Source: Methylobacter sp. S3L5C | GTDB lineage: Bacteria; Pseudomonadota; Gammaproteobacteria; Methylococcales; Methylomonadaceae | DNA length: 64,000 bases | Direction of reading: 5' to 3' | Assembly: GCF_022788635.1 (NCBI RefSeq) | Contig: NZ_CP076024.1 | Location: 2,294,001 to 2,358,000 of the forward strand | Part shown: piece by piece, positions 45,988 to 56,269 of the stretch | Numbering within the stretch: position 1 is the first letter of the stretch | How the letters are laid out: each line of letters opens with the position of its first letter | Notes under the pieces: model-generated | The model's database searches: none | Seen by the model: only the letters and a program-made list of their open reading frames with translations | Told to the model about the DNA's origin: nothing | Translations under genes and position numbers: made by a program

Positions 45988-46402
45988 AAGTTTGCATCAA
46001 ACGTCAGTTGATTTACTTGTCCCTTTTCATGATATTGATATCATGGAAGTGGTATGGCATGGTCATTACGTAAAATATTTTGAAATTGCACGCTGTGCTT
46101 TGCTGGAGAAAATACATTACAACTATCCGCAAATGCTTGACTCAGGTTACTCCTGGCCGGTTATTGATTTAAATGTGCGTTATATAAAACCATCGGTGTT
46201 CGGGCAAGTCATTACCGTACAGGCCAATATTGTAGAGTGGGAAAATCGCTTGAAAATCAATTACCTGATTACTGATAAGCTGACAGGATCAAGACTCACC
46301 AAGGGCTACAGCATTCAAGTCGCGATTGATAGCCAGACCAAAGAAATGTGTTTTGAATCACCCAAGGTTTTATTTGAAAAGTTGGGTGTGTTGGTTTCTT
46401 GA
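45980..46402 (+). CDS. Hot-dog acyl-CoA/ACP thioesterase (ApeK-like)
   Basis: 140 residues from the ATG at 45980, overlapping the ammonia-lyase stop by 8 bases. 4-hydroxybenzoyl-CoA thioesterase-type sequence: PFHDIDIMEVVWHGHYVKYF, Asp of the FHDID motif expected to be catalytic. Likely releases or edits aryl-acyl chains. The upstream frame extension to 45959 lies inside the lyase gene. Confidence 0.87.
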   Translation: MIKSLHQTSVDLLVPFHDIDIMEVVWHGHYVKYFEIARCALLEKIHYNYPQMLDSGYSWPVIDLNVRYIKPSVFGQVITVQANIVEWENRLKINYLITDKLTGSRLTKGYSIQVAIDSQTKEMCFESPKVLFEKLGVLVS

Positions 46403-46567
46403 ATCCATTATATAGAGCCACAACCTGATTAAATGACATAATAAGCGTGTGTCCTAAAGGCTGCTTGATTGGTGAGCAGTCCTGTATTACTTAATCACTG
46501 AAAGCCTCTTTATACATACAAATGTTGGGGTTCGTAGCTCACGCCAACTTGTTAAAACTAATATATT

Positions 46568-47152
46568 GTGATTTTTCTAAAAGTCTTACTACTTTTTTTA
46601 CTCTCGTTCAATCAAAGCTATGCCGACGATGTGTTAGCTCAAATCACCGCGCGCTTGGTAAAAACGTCCATAACCCAAGGTAGTTTTCAACAGGAAAAAC
46701 GCTTAAAAGTTTTACGCAAACCGTTAATTTCTACAGGCACATTTACTTATCATCAAAGCAAAGGGGTGATCTGGAAAACGCTTACGCCTATTCCGTCTTT
46801 ATTGCTGATTAATGAATCGCATCTGTTGACAGGGCAGGGTGAGCAAGCCGTACCGGCGGCTTTTGGCAAGGTGTTTAAAGCCATGCTGGGCGGGGATTTA
46901 AAGCAATTGACCGAGGGTTTTTTAATCGCCGGAGAGAATAGAAAGCCCTCCTGGCAATTACAACTCAAACCTAAAGATGAATTTTTGCAGAAAATAATCA
47001 GCACTATTTTACTGACCGGCGACACCGAGTTGCGGGCATTGGAAATACAGGAAGTCACTGGTAATCTGACACGGATTAGTTTTACTCAAGTGACTCATCC
47101 TGCAAACATACTTCCTGAACAAGAAACCGATTTTGAACGTTTATCACCCTAA
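46568..47152 (+). CDS. LolA-like outer-membrane lipoprotein carrier
   Basis: 194 residues, GTG start. Signal peptide (FLKVLLLFLLSFNQSYA, cleaved about residue 19), then ITQGSFQQEKRLKVLRKPL and GTFTYHQSKGVIWKTL, the typical LolA half-barrel start. In aryl-polyene clusters a LolA-like periplasmic chaperone probably carries the lipid-linked pigment across the periplasm. A 165-base gap separates it from the thioesterase; the MMPL gene overlaps it by about 20 bases. Confidence 0.87.
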   Translation: MIFLKVLLLFLLSFNQSYADDVLAQITARLVKTSITQGSFQQEKRLKVLRKPLISTGTFTYHQSKGVIWKTLTPIPSLLLINESHLLTGQGEQAVPAAFGKVFKAMLGGDLKQLTEGFLIAGENRKPSWQLQLKPKDEFLQKIISTILLTGDTELRALEIQEVTGNLTRISFTQVTHPANILPEQETDFERLSP

Positions 47153-49505
47153 AGTAACTGCATGGCTTTGGTTGCTGGGTATGCTGTTTATCGGTTTTCT
47201 CGGCAGTCAATCGTTGACCAAAGACTGGCTGGAAACAGGTTTTTTGGCATTATTGCCGGTTACCGAACAAAAGCCCGAAATCGCCAAGGCTGTCCGGCAA
47301 CATAATGAACAACTCAACCGAAAAGTCATCTGGCTGACTGGTGCCTTAACGTCTAAGGATGCCATTGCCCATGCGCAGCAGCTTAAACAGCAGTTGCAAC
47401 AGAGCGGTCTGTTTGGCGAGCTGATGCTGGAGTTGCCACAGCAGACCATGGTTAAACAGTATCAGCAGTTATTTTCCTACCGTTATCAGTTGCTGGATGC
47501 ACAGACACGGCTCACGCTGGATAATAACCCCAAGGACTTGCTGGCCCAAAATCTGGAAACGCTTTATAGCCCGATTGGCCAGATGACGGCGGCTGATCTT
47601 GAGCATGATCCGTTGCTATTATTCAGCCGTTATTTTAATGCGCAAAATCCGCTCAAACTGACAGTAGAGCAGGGCATTGTTATTCTGCATGACGCTGACC
47701 AATTTTGGGCCTTACTGCTGACCGACCTTGAAGACCAATATTTACAGTTGGACAAGTTGGAAACCTTGCTGGCGTTAGTGAATAGTTCAACCGCGCAAAC
47801 GCAGGCGGCAGGCGGTGACTTAATGGTGACCGGGATGCCGTTGTTTACTGCTCAGGGATCGGATTCTGCGAGGCAGGAAATTTCAACGGTAGGTTTGGGT
47901 TCCAGTGCGGGAATTGTTGTTTTGCTGCTGCTGACTTTTCGAAGCTTACGGCCTTTGTTGTTGTCGTTTCTGGCTATAGGCAGCGGCCTGTTTGCAGCCC
48001 TTGTCGTGAGCGTACTGTTTTTTGGCAAGATACATATTATTACCCTGGTTTTTGGTGCCAGTTTAATCGGCGTTGCTGATGATTATGCCATCCATTTTGT
48101 CTGTGACAGTTTCGGAGCCAAAAATTGGTTACCACGCCAGGGATTACGTTATATTTTTCCGGGGCTGGTCATTGGATTATTAACCAATCTATTAAGTTAT
48201 GCGGGTTTGGTGGTTTCACCGTTTCCGGGTTTACAGGAAGTGGCTTTGTTTTCGGCCGTTGGTCTGTTAGTCGCCTGGCTTACCGTGGTTTTGCTGTTTC
48301 CCTTATTACTGACCGGATTTAAACCTGATCATCAGCCGCTTATTTTGGTTTGTGCCAACTACTGGCAACAGCATTGGCCGGTTTGGTTGTTAAAAAACAG
48401 GCACTGGCTAATACCGTTTTTGCTGGTTTTTATTGCTGGTGGGCTATGGCAACTAACACCGCGCGATGACGTACGGTTGTTGCAATCAGCTCCGGCTGAA
48501 TTACTAAAAACTGCCGATAAGATTAAGCAATTATTGCCGGTGAGCCAGGAAAATCAGTTTTTTCTGGTATCGGGCCACGATATCAATGACTGGCATCAAC
48601 ATGAACAGCAACTCCTTGAGCGTCTTAACCTGTTAACCCAACAGCATAAGCTAATGGCTTACCAAGGCCTAAGTGGTTACTGGCCTGATGAGGCTAATCA
48701 GCAGACAAATTACCGGTTACTGGACAAAATCCTGTATCAATCGGGCTTACTGAAGCAATATATGATGGAGCTGGGATTTAGTGGCCAAGCCATTAACACC
48801 GAACTAAAACAGTTTAGTGAGGCAAAAAACAGGTCGATTTCCTTACCTGAATGGTTGGTGACTGCCGATGAAACAAAACAGCAATTATGGCTGGGTTGTG
48901 ATGTAGAGCGGTGCTTAAGCCGGGTTGTCTTAACCGGAATAACCGATTTGCCGTCATTAGCTGCCCTGCAAAGCCTGCAAGGTGTTGCCTGGGTTGATCA
49001 GGTCGAGCAATTATCTTCCTTGTTTGCCCGTTATCGGCTCAGTGTCAGTTTGCTGTTAATTGTAGCTTATCTGTTGGTTTTTAGCGGCCTGGGGTTAAAG
49101 TTTGGCTGGCACAATGCGTTGAAGATAACCGCCATTCCTGTCGTTGCGGCACTGGTTTCATTAGCCATGATGGGCTGGTTTGATCAATTGTTTAGTTTGT
49201 TTAATTTATTTGCGCTGTTGCTGGTGTTGGGAATTGGGGTTGATGATGCTATTTTCTTTTTTATGGCAGACAGTTCAGCCGCATTGTCCAATGAGACGGT
49301 CCACGATCGGCGTGCCAGTACATCATTGGCGGTTACCTTATCGGCATTAACGACATTACTGGCTTTTGGCTTGCTGGCGGTAAGTTCTACCGAGATTGTT
49401 CATGCCTTTGGTTTTACCGTTGCGACCGGTATTTTAACGGCACTGGTATTGTCGCCTTTGGTTGGACATCGAACCCAGGGCTCTTGGGAGATAAAGCCGT
49501 CATAG
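47133..49505 (+). CDS. MMPL/RND-family exporter (ApeM-like)
   Basis: 790 residues with two sets of about six TM helices and two large periplasmic loops, as in MMPL lipid exporters: first TM at about 8-23, a loop to about 250, TM cluster with GVADDYAIHFV (about 312-322), then a second loop and TM cluster with GVDDAIFFFMAD (about 706-717). The paired Asp in these helices are the proton-relay positions. TTG start is uncertain; a Met at about 47178 is an alternative. Probably exports the aryl-polyene lipid. Confidence 0.88.
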   Translation: MNVYHPKVTAWLWLLGMLFIGFLGSQSLTKDWLETGFLALLPVTEQKPEIAKAVRQHNEQLNRKVIWLTGALTSKDAIAHAQQLKQQLQQSGLFGELMLELPQQTMVKQYQQLFSYRYQLLDAQTRLTLDNNPKDLLAQNLETLYSPIGQMTAADLEHDPLLLFSRYFNAQNPLKLTVEQGIVILHDADQFWALLLTDLEDQYLQLDKLETLLALVNSSTAQTQAAGGDLMVTGMPLFTAQGSDSARQEISTVGLGSSAGIVVLLLLTFRSLRPLLLSFLAIGSGLFAALVVSVLFFGKIHIITLVFGASLIGVADDYAIHFVCDSFGAKNWLPRQGLRYIFPGLVIGLLTNLLSYAGLVVSPFPGLQEVALFSAVGLLVAWLTVVLLFPLLLTGFKPDHQPLILVCANYWQQHWPVWLLKNRHWLIPFLLVFIAGGLWQLTPRDDVRLLQSAPAELLKTADKIKQLLPVSQENQFFLVSGHDINDWHQHEQQLLERLNLLTQQHKLMAYQGLSGYWPDEANQQTNYRLLDKILYQSGLLKQYMMELGFSGQAINTELKQFSEAKNRSISLPEWLVTADETKQQLWLGCDVERCLSRVVLTGITDLPSLAALQSLQGVAWVDQVEQLSSLFARYRLSVSLLLIVAYLLVFSGLGLKFGWHNALKITAIPVVAALVSLAMMGWFDQLFSLFNLFALLLVLGIGVDDAIFFFMADSSAALSNETVHDRRASTSLAVTLSALTTLLAFGLLAVSSTEIVHAFGFTVATGILTALVLSPLVGHRTQGSWEIKPS

Positions 49506-49605
49506 CGGCGATGATAAATATCAGGCCATGTGACTTTGCAGTAATGATAAGACCAGTTGGCCTACTTAATGACAAATTATCTTACCCGATTAGTTACCTT
49601 ACCAG

Positions 49606-50376
49606 ATGACCTTTAATTCAACCCGTATCTGTTTCCTCATCGCCATCAGCATTATTGGCTTGCTCCACCATTTTTTCGTAGTCAGTTTATGGTGGCTTGT
49701 ATTGCCATGCCTGGTTTATTCGGCTTTAATTATTTATGGTTCGTCTGTCATCCAGGCGAACTTTTACGCCCCGGTTTATTGTTATGGCGAGTCGTTAGAA
49801 AAAGAAATTGTCCTGTCGTTTGACGATGGTCCAAACTCCGAATATACGCCGCAGGTGCTGGCAATCTTGGCGGAGTACAACGCTAAGGCGACTTTTTTTG
49901 TTATCGGAAAAAATATTCCGGGTAACGAAAGCCTTTTGCAACAAATAGATGCCGCCGGACACAGTATTGGCAATCACAGCTACACACATTCTTTTTTTGT
50001 CGATTTTAAACGTGTGCAAGGCTTTAAGGATGAACTTAATCAGACCGCAGAAAGTGTTTTCAAGGTCACCGGCAAACGCCTGAAATTATTCCGGCCGCCC
50101 TACGGTGTCACCACTCCCAGTCTTGCCAAGGCCTCAATGCTGTTAAACTACAGTATTATCGGCTGGTCGATTCGCTCGTTGGATACTACAGCCGATAGCG
50201 AACAAGTTATAACCCGACGCGTACAATCACAAATAAAACCGGGAGCCATCATTTTATTTCATGACGCGTCGGATAAAACCATTCAGGTATTAAAGCAGAT
50301 GCTTGATTTTGCGAAAGCAAATGGTTATAAAATTGTTGGTATTGAGCAGCTTTTAAAGATTAAAGTCTATGAATAA
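49606..50376 (+). CDS. Polysaccharide deacetylase (NodB family, carbohydrate esterase 4)
   Basis: 256 residues. Two N-terminal hydrophobic segments (about 7-40) then the NodB domain: SFDDGP (catalytic and metal Asp), HSIGNHSYTH (metal His pair) and RPPYG. Likely deacetylates an N-acetylated sugar lipid or polymer at the membrane. Lies 100 bases after the MMPL gene on the same strand; it may be the end of the cluster, but deacetylases are not core aryl-polyene genes. Confidence 0.88.
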   Translation: MTFNSTRICFLIAISIIGLLHHFFVVSLWWLVLPCLVYSALIIYGSSVIQANFYAPVYCYGESLEKEIVLSFDDGPNSEYTPQVLAILAEYNAKATFFVIGKNIPGNESLLQQIDAAGHSIGNHSYTHSFFVDFKRVQGFKDELNQTAESVFKVTGKRLKLFRPPYGVTTPSLAKASMLLNYSIIGWSIRSLDTTADSEQVITRRVQSQIKPGAIILFHDASDKTIQVLKQMLDFAKANGYKIVGIEQLLKIKVYE

Positions 50377-50423
50377 CTGAACCAAGTGGGTAATGACAGG
50401 TATTGAGTACCCACTTGGTTCAG
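50377..50423. terminator. Perfect 16-bp hairpin between convergent genes
   Basis: CTGAACCAAGTGGGTA (50377-50392) pairs perfectly with 50408-50423, 15-nt loop. Located right after the deacetylase stop and before the convergent cysG end. No T-tract, so a mixed terminator/processing hairpin. Confidence 0.5.
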
Positions 50424-50451
50424 CAATCACTCTCAACTAATTGTAAGATTT

Positions 50452-51894
50452 TTAATCTTCATGGCTGCCATGAAACCATTTTAGCTTGTCATGGAGCGTC
50501 ACTACCGTACCAATAATAATCAAGGTGGGCGGTTTAATATCCAGACTGGCAATGGTCGCCGGTAAGGTTTCCAAAGTACCGGTAATAACGCGCTGATTAA
50601 CGGTAGTGCCTTGTTGAATCAGGGCAACAGGTAAATCTTTAGGGCTGCCGTGGGCAATTAAAGACGCGCATATTTTTTCCAGTCCGACCAGACCCATGTA
50701 AATAACGATGGTTTGATTGGGTGCTGCCAGTTGTGTCCAGTTTAAATTAATCGAATTATCTTTCAGGTGGCCGGTAACAAAAGTACAAGACTGTGCGTGA
50801 TCTCTGTGCGTCAACGGAATACCGGCATAAGTGGCGCAACCTGACGCGGCAGTTATGCCGGGCACCACTTGAAAGCTGATGCCTTGTTCCATTAAGGTTT
50901 CAATTTCTTCACCGCCGCGACCAAAAATAAAAGGATCACCGCCTTTTAACCGCACCACGCGTTTGCCTGCCTTGGCCAAATCTGCAAGTAGAATATTGAT
51001 GGATTCCTGGGGCAGGGTGTGTTTATCCCTTTGCTTGCCAACGTAAATTTTTTCTGAATCGCGGCGTGCCAAATCGATAATTTCCGGTGAAACCAGATGG
51101 TCATAAACAATGACATCGGCCTGCTGCATCAAGCGTAAGGCGCGAAATGTCAACAAGTCGGGCGCACCCGGGCCTGCGCCTATCAGGTAGACTTCACCTT
51201 GGGTAACGGTGTCGGCTTGTTTGATGATGGCTTGTTTTAATTGTTGTTCTGCTGCTTTTTCATTGCCGGCAAAAACCAATTCAGCAACTGAACCCTGAAA
51301 GATGTTTTCCCAGAAAATTCGCCGTTGTGCCGGATCTTTAAAGTGTTTTTTAACATCGTCTCTATAGCTTTCCGCAAGTTGTGCCAGTCGTCCATAAGCG
51401 GGCGGGATGATGGTTTCAATCTTGGCCCTGAGCAAGCGCGCTAAAACCGGCGCAGCACCGCCAGAAGAGACAGCAGCAACGATGGGTGAGCGGTCAATAA
51501 TAGCCGGAAAAATAAAACTGCATAACGCGGGATTATCAACGACATTAACCAGAATATTTTGTGCCTCAGCGGCGTCGGCAACCAATTGATTGGTTTCTTT
51601 GCTATCGGTAGCTGATACCACCAGTCTAAAGCCACACAAATCAGTGGGAGCAAAGGGTTTTTGTTGTATTTGTAAACGACAAGGCCCTTCAAGGCTTGAG
51701 ACATGGTGGCTTATTTCATTGGCGATTACCGTTATTTTTGCGCCGGCACGGGCTAATAGTTCGATTTTGCGGGCCGCGATTTCTCCCGCTCCGATAACCA
51801 GGCAATGCTTGTCTTTAAGTTTTACAAAAACGGGAAAATAATCCATTTCGTTACGATGATTCATAGATTGATTAGGGAATGGTATTATAAGCAA
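50452..51894 (-). CDS. cysG: Siroheme synthase (trifunctional CysG)
   Basis: Makes sirohaem from uroporphyrinogen III. 480 residues: N-terminal precorrin-2 dehydrogenase/ferrochelatase with [15 protein letters not shown], then the SAM uroporphyrinogen methyltransferase with [35 protein letters not shown] and [18 protein letters not shown]. Start is uncertain: TTG at 51894, ATG at 51864, or ATG at 51849 (MDYFPVF, the common start of the family); no ribosome site decides. Divergent from the TusA-like gene. Confidence 0.94.
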   Translation of the reverse strand: MLIIPFPNQSMNHRNEMDYFPVFVKLKDKHCLVIGAGEIAARKIELLARAGAKITVIANEISHHVSSLEGPCRLQIQQKPFAPTDLCGFRLVVSATDSKETNQLVADAAEAQNILVNVVDNPALCSFIFPAIIDRSPIVAAVSSGGAAPVLARLLRAKIETIIPPAYGRLAQLAESYRDDVKKHFKDPAQRRIFWENIFQGSVAELVFAGNEKAAEQQLKQAIIKQADTVTQGEVYLIGAGPGAPDLLTFRALRLMQQADVIVYDHLVSPEIIDLARRDSEKIYVGKQRDKHTLPQESINILLADLAKAGKRVVRLKGGDPFIFGRGGEEIETLMEQGISFQVVPGITAASGCATYAGIPLTHRDHAQSCTFVTGHLKDNSINLNWTQLAAPNQTIVIYMGLVGLEKICASLIAHGSPKDLPVALIQQGTTVNQRVITGTLETLPATIASLDIKPPTLIIIGTVVTLHDKLKWFHGSHED

Positions 51895-51922
51895 TCTACC
51901 GTTTTGTGAGTAACTAAAAACA

Positions 51923-52153
51923 ATGATTGAATTTAGTATGGAAGTCGATGCCAGTGGTTTACTGTGTCCGTTGCCCTTATTACGTTTAAAAAAAGCGTTA
52001 ATGGGAATGGCCAGTGACGATGTCGTTAAAATTATCGTAACCGATCCGGCTGCACATCTTGATTTTGGTGTTTATGCCAACCAATCGGGTCATAAAATCA
52101 TTGACTTGATAAAGCAGGATAATCAGCAGATTTTTTATATCAAAAAGAAATAG
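51923..52153 (+). CDS. TusA/SirA-like sulfur carrier protein
   Basis: 76 residues. The sulfurtransferase Cys is in [15 protein letters not shown] (CPLP, about residue 15), and the domain covers the whole protein. Members carry persulfide sulfur for 2-thiouridine or molybdenum cofactor synthesis; proximity to the divergent cysG fits sulfur metabolism but does not specify a role. Confidence 0.88.
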   Translation: MIEFSMEVDASGLLCPLPLLRLKKALMGMASDDVVKIIVTDPAAHLDFGVYANQSGHKIIDLIKQDNQQIFYIKKK

Positions 52154-52225
52154 TCAGTTTAAAGCTCAAGCTTGTGCTTTGTACCTTTACATTGACTTCA
52201 ATAACATACAACTTATTAACAGCCC

Positions 52226-53884
52226 ATGACCACAAACGATACTCAACCTTTGGCAAATTTTATTCGTCAGATTATTACCAATGATCTTAAAGACAACAAA
52301 AATAATGGCAAGGTAGCCACCCGATTCCCGCCGGAGCCTAATGGTTATCTCCATATTGGTCACGCAAAATCAATTTGTCTGAATTTTGGTATTGCCACCG
52401 AATTTAACGGTACTTGTAACCTGCGTTTTGATGATACCAATCCTGAAAAAGAAAACATCGAATACATGGAAGCGATCGAAAGGGATGTGCAATGGCTGGG
52501 TTTTGACTGGGCACAATTGCATCACGCTTCCGATTATTTTGAACAGCTTTATAATTATGCCGTGCAATTGATTGAGCAAGGCCAAGCTTACGTTGACAGT
52601 TTATCTGCGGAACAAATCAGGCTTTATCGTGGCACCTTAACGGAACCTGGCAAAGAAAGTCCTGATCGTAGTCGGTCAATTGCCGATAATCTGGATTTAT
52701 TTAGCCGTATGCGTGCCGGTGAATTTGCCGATGGCCAGTATGTGCTACGTGCCAAAATCGACATGGCATCGCCCAACATTAATATGCGTGATCCGGCAAT
52801 TTATCGAATTCGTCGCGTCCATCATCACCGTACCGGCGATGCCTGGTGCATTTATCCGATGTACGATTATACCCATTGTATTTCTGATGCCATCGAAGGT
52901 ATTACCCATTCGTTGTGTACCTTGGAATTTGAGGATCATCGTCCACTTTATGATTGGGTACTTGAGCAACTACAAACGCCTGTCCATCCCCAACAAATAG
53001 AATTTGCCCGACTGCAACTGGAATACACCATTGTCAGCAAGCGCAAACTGAATCAATTAGTAACAGAAAAGCATGTCCACGGCTGGGATGATCCACGCAT
53101 GCCGACTATTGCAGGTCTGCGTAGAGCCGGCTTTACGCCGAAATCAATACGGGATTTTTGCGAACGTATCGGTGTTACCAAGCAAAATTCATGGATAGAA
53201 ATGGGTGTGCTGGAATATTGTATTCGTGAAGATTTAAACGAAAATGCACCCAGGGCTATGGCGGTTTTACAGCCGTTACGGGTGGTGATAGACAATTATC
53301 CTGAAGACCAAACAGAGCAGCTGGAAATAAGCAATCACCCGCAACGCCATGAATTGGGCAAGCGCAATGTGCCTTTTTCCCGAGTGATATTAATTGAGCA
53401 GGATGATTTTGCCGAAGTCCCACCACCAAAATTTAAGCGTTTGATTGCCGGTGGTGAAGTTCGTTTACGCGGTTCTTACGTTATAAAATGTAACGAAGTT
53501 ATCAAAAATGCCGAAGGAATTGTGACTGAACTGCGTTGTACCTATGATACTGACACGCTGGGTAAAAATCCTGAAGGTCGTAAGGTAAAGGGCGTTATTC
53601 ATTGGGTTTCCGAGCAACATTCACATCCGGCAGAAATTCGATTGTATGATCGTTTGTTTAAAGTGCCTAATCCCGATAGTGAAGAAAACTTTTTGGATGT
53701 TATCAATCCTGCTTCACTGGAAGTTCTTGAGGGTTGTCGGGTAGAAGCGAGTCTCGCAGAAACACAGTCAGACGGCCGCTATCAATTTGAACGAATCGGT
53801 TATTTTTGCCGGGATGCGGTGGACAGCGTTGACGGTAAACTGGTTTTTAACCGGACAGTATCGCTCCGAGAAGGCGGCTGGTAA
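52226..53884 (+). CDS. glnS: Glutaminyl-tRNA synthetase
   Basis: 552 residues, class I synthetase. HIGH signature as [14 protein letters not shown] (about residues 37-50) and the KMSKS counterpart as VSKRKLNQL (about 271-279). The anticodon-binding beta barrels fill the C-terminal third. Presence of GlnRS suggests the direct Gln charging route typical of gammaproteobacteria. A hairpin at 53976-54004 lies downstream. Confidence 0.97.
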   Translation: MTTNDTQPLANFIRQIITNDLKDNKNNGKVATRFPPEPNGYLHIGHAKSICLNFGIATEFNGTCNLRFDDTNPEKENIEYMEAIERDVQWLGFDWAQLHHASDYFEQLYNYAVQLIEQGQAYVDSLSAEQIRLYRGTLTEPGKESPDRSRSIADNLDLFSRMRAGEFADGQYVLRAKIDMASPNINMRDPAIYRIRRVHHHRTGDAWCIYPMYDYTHCISDAIEGITHSLCTLEFEDHRPLYDWVLEQLQTPVHPQQIEFARLQLEYTIVSKRKLNQLVTEKHVHGWDDPRMPTIAGLRRAGFTPKSIRDFCERIGVTKQNSWIEMGVLEYCIREDLNENAPRAMAVLQPLRVVIDNYPEDQTEQLEISNHPQRHELGKRNVPFSRVILIEQDDFAEVPPPKFKRLIAGGEVRLRGSYVIKCNEVIKNAEGIVTELRCTYDTDTLGKNPEGRKVKGVIHWVSEQHSHPAEIRLYDRLFKVPNPDSEENFLDVINPASLEVLEGCRVEASLAETQSDGRYQFERIGYFCRDAVDSVDGKLVFNRTVSLREGGW

Positions 53885-53975
53885 AAAGCTTGATTTAAAA
53901 AAGAGTAGTCCACGAAAAGCAGGGAAAAATAAACAGGGAAGTGATCCAGAAACAATAGTTGGACAGGTTATGCTC

Positions 53976-54004
53976 ACGCGTAACGGGGTTGCACCGTTAT
54001 GCGT
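53976..54004. repeat. Hairpin after glnS
   Basis: ACGCGTAACGG (53976-53986) pairs with CCGTTATGCGT (53994-54004) with one G-T mismatch, 7-nt loop. May mark the glnS transcript end or be a dispersed palindrome. Confidence 0.45.
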
Positions 54005-54049
54005 TGATTAAAAATTGACAGTCATTAAATTAAAATGTATTGTCAAATT

Positions 54050-54280
54050 ATGAGTAAATTAGATGAAGTTAAAGAAATTTTAAATACGTTAAGAGTGGCA
54101 ATGAGTTTGACATTCGGTATGTTGATAATTGTAGTGGGTGGAATAATCAAACGATTTGATGAGAACCATGTAGATTCTATATTCTGGCTTGGCGCATTTT
54201 TTACCGTATTTTTATTAGCAGTTATTTTTTTATTGGTAATCAAGATTTCTCAAAGAACAAAAGAGATCAAGGAGTTATAG
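54050..54280 (+). CDS. Small two-TM membrane protein
   Basis: 76 residues from the ATG at 54050 (MSKLDEVKEILNTLRV); an ATG at 54035 would add five residues. Helical amphipathic N-terminus, TM segments at about 18-36 and 47-66 separated by a short loop (KRFDENHVDSI), and a charged tail KISQRTKEIKEL. Similar small proteins of unknown function occur scattered in bacteria. A micropeptide gene starts 3 bases after its stop. Confidence 0.6.
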   Translation: MSKLDEVKEILNTLRVAMSLTFGMLIIVVGGIIKRFDENHVDSIFWLGAFFTVFLLAVIFLLVIKISQRTKEIKEL

Positions 54281-54282
54281 TT

Positions 54283-54372
54283 ATGTTAATGGGTTTACTT
54301 GCAATTATTGGTATAGCGGTGTTGACGGCTGCATTGTTGTTGTTTGCCGTCTATAAGCTATCGGAAGAATAA
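54283..54372 (+). CDS. 29-residue single-TM micropeptide
   Basis: MLMGLLAIIGIAVLTAALLL begins an almost wholly hydrophobic protein ending FAVYKLSEE. A strong GGAG (54271-54274) stands 8 bases before the ATG. Its start follows the stop of the upstream two-TM gene after 2 bases, so the two are likely cotranscribed. Family not recognised; such peptides are often subunits of membrane complexes or small toxins. Confidence 0.5.
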   Translation: MLMGLLAIIGIAVLTAALLLFAVYKLSEE

Positions 54373-54538
54373 TCACGTTCGAATGAAAGATGCATAAAAA
54401 CTCCACGCAGCTCGGAGGTTTGCGACTTTGTCTCATTAAGATAACTATTTATCGTGTCGCTTGGGAAGCCCTTACTTTTTGTTTTCGTGCTTTTCATGGA
54501 CAATGCAACCCATTACTAATTTATAAACTTGGAAAAAC

Positions 54539-54949
54539 ATGAATCAACAAGACAGTATTAACTTGGTAGAACGTTACTATGCAGCCTTTAATGGCGGCGA
54601 TATGGAGACTTTTTTAAATTTGCTGACGGACGATGTCATTCATGATATTAATCAAGGCAAACGGGAAATTGGCAAAGAAGCTTTTACCCAGTTTATGGCC
54701 TGCATGAATTTTAACTATAAAGAACAGCTGGTTGACATGGTTATTATGGCGACAGACGATGGCAAACGCGCCGCTGCTGAATTTGTGGTGTTGGGTGAGT
54801 ATATTAAAACAGATGAAGGGTTGCCTGCCGCAAACGGACAGAAATATCAGTTACCTGCCGGGGCTTTTTTTGAAATCCGTGATAATAAAGTTGCCCGCAT
54901 CACCAATTATTATAATCTGCAAGACTGGATTGCTCAGGTTAGTCATTAA
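54539..54949 (+). CDS. NTF2/SnoaL-like protein
   Basis: 136 residues, single NTF2-like cone fold: VERYYAAFNGGDMETFLNLLTDDV at the N-terminus, HDINQGKREIG and KYQLPAGAFFEIRDNKVARI near the end, with the typical alpha-beta pattern. Related to ketosteroid-isomerase-like proteins whose substrates vary widely, so no reaction is assigned. Stands alone on the plus strand. Confidence 0.8.
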   Translation: MNQQDSINLVERYYAAFNGGDMETFLNLLTDDVIHDINQGKREIGKEAFTQFMACMNFNYKEQLVDMVIMATDDGKRAAAEFVVLGEYIKTDEGLPAANGQKYQLPAGAFFEIRDNKVARITNYYNLQDWIAQVSH

Positions 54950-54985
54950 GCAATCGTATTAATTTGTAAGATAATTTTAAAAATA

Positions 54986-55107
54986 TCACCACGAACGACT
55001 TGCATGGATGCAGGAGGTAGAGCAACGCAGGGAGCAGTTGCCGAGACACGAAGTAAAATAATCGCTTTTATTCAATGTAGTGAAAACTTCGTATCCTTCG
55101 TGGTGAA
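54986..55107. repeat. Interrupted copy of the CACGAAG palindrome
   Basis: Right arm CTTCGTATCCTTCGTGGTGAA (55087-55107; listed as 21 with first base loose) matches the right arm of the repeat at 5219-5238. The left arm TCACCACGAA (54986-54995) is separated from AGACACGAAG (55044-55053) by about 48 bases, suggesting a second short repeat inserted in the first. Confidence 0.55.
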
Positions 55108-55118
55108 TAAAAATAGAC

Positions 55119-56216
55119 TTACTTTTTCGTTTGAAACTCTGCCATATATTTACCGTAGCCGGCAGCTTCCATTGCTTCTACCGGAATGAAGCGTAATGCC
55201 GCCGAGTTAAGGCAATATCTGAGTCCGGTGGGTTTTGGGCCATCTTCAAAGACATGGCCCAGATGTGAGTCACCATAACGGCTACGAACTTCAGTACGTG
55301 GCAAAATCATTAAAAAGTCCTTCTTTTTAGTAACATTGTCAGCGACCAGTGGGCGGGAAAAACTGGGCCAACCGGTACCTGAATCAAACTTGTCTTTGGA
55401 TGAAAATAGCGGTTCACCGGTGACAACGTCCACATAAATACCGTCCCGTTTTTCATCCCAGTAAGTGTTTTTAAACGGTGGCTCGGTGACTTCTTCTTGA
55501 GTTACCTGATATTGCAGGGGCGTTAGCGTTTCGCGTAAAACTTCATCGGCGGGTTTATGGTAAGGCGTGCTGCTTTTTAGCAGGTCGATTTTTGCATGTA
55601 ATTCAGCTCCCCAGGTTTTTTCCAGATATTGATCCCGACCAGACTTAAAACGGTAGTAATTATAACGAACAGGATTCTTTTTGTAATAATCCTGATGATA
55701 TTCTTCAGCCGGATAAAAAGTCTCAAATTTTCTTATTTCAGTAATAACAGGCGCGGTATAACGTCCTGAGGCATTTAATAATTGACGCGATTGTTCGGCT
55801 TGTTGTTTTTGTTCTTCAGTGTGATAAAAAATTAATGACCGATACTGTTCGCCCCGGTCAACAAACTGTCCGGCATTGTCGGTTGGATTAATCATCCGCC
55901 AGAAGGCCTCCAACAGGGCATTATAACTAATAAGTTTGGGATCATAATAAATCTGAACGCTTTCTACATGCCCGGTAATGCCTTTTGAAACATCCTCATA
56001 GCTTGGATTAACAACCTGCCCGCCACTATATCCGGAAATAACTTCTTTTACGCCCGGCAACTTTTCAAAATCCGATTCAGTACACCAAAAGCAGCCACCG
56101 GCAAAAGTAGCAACGGATTCATTTATCGCTTTTACTGTTGAGTCTGTTTTGGCATAACTGTTGGGTGCCAAAAGAGCTGCAATAGTGAGCAATAATGAAA
56201 ATAGACCTGTTTTCAT
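55119..56216 (-). CDS. msrAB: Peptide methionine sulfoxide reductase MsrA-MsrB fusion
   Basis: 365 residues with a signal peptide (about 1-22, [15 protein letters not shown]). MsrA domain with [13 protein letters not shown] (catalytic first Cys at about 42) repairs the S-sulfoxide, MsrB domain from about residue 220 with [11 protein letters not shown] and the catalytic Cys in [11 protein letters not shown] repairs the R form. Exported, so it repairs periplasmic proteins. The usual CxxC zinc pairs of MsrB are not evident. DUF2231 lies upstream on the same strand. Confidence 0.93.
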   Translation of the reverse strand: MKTGLFSLLLTIAALLAPNSYAKTDSTVKAINESVATFAGGCFWCTESDFEKLPGVKEVISGYSGGQVVNPSYEDVSKGITGHVESVQIYYDPKLISYNALLEAFWRMINPTDNAGQFVDRGEQYRSLIFYHTEEQKQQAEQSRQLLNASGRYTAPVITEIRKFETFYPAEEYHQDYYKKNPVRYNYYRFKSGRDQYLEKTWGAELHAKIDLLKSSTPYHKPADEVLRETLTPLQYQVTQEEVTEPPFKNTYWDEKRDGIYVDVVTGEPLFSSKDKFDSGTGWPSFSRPLVADNVTKKKDFLMILPRTEVRSRYGDSHLGHVFEDGPKPTGLRYCLNSAALRFIPVEAMEAAGYGKYMAEFQTKK

Positions 56217-56269
56217 GGTATGTCCTTAAATGAAAAATCCAACGACCTGTTGTCGTATATAACTCTTTA

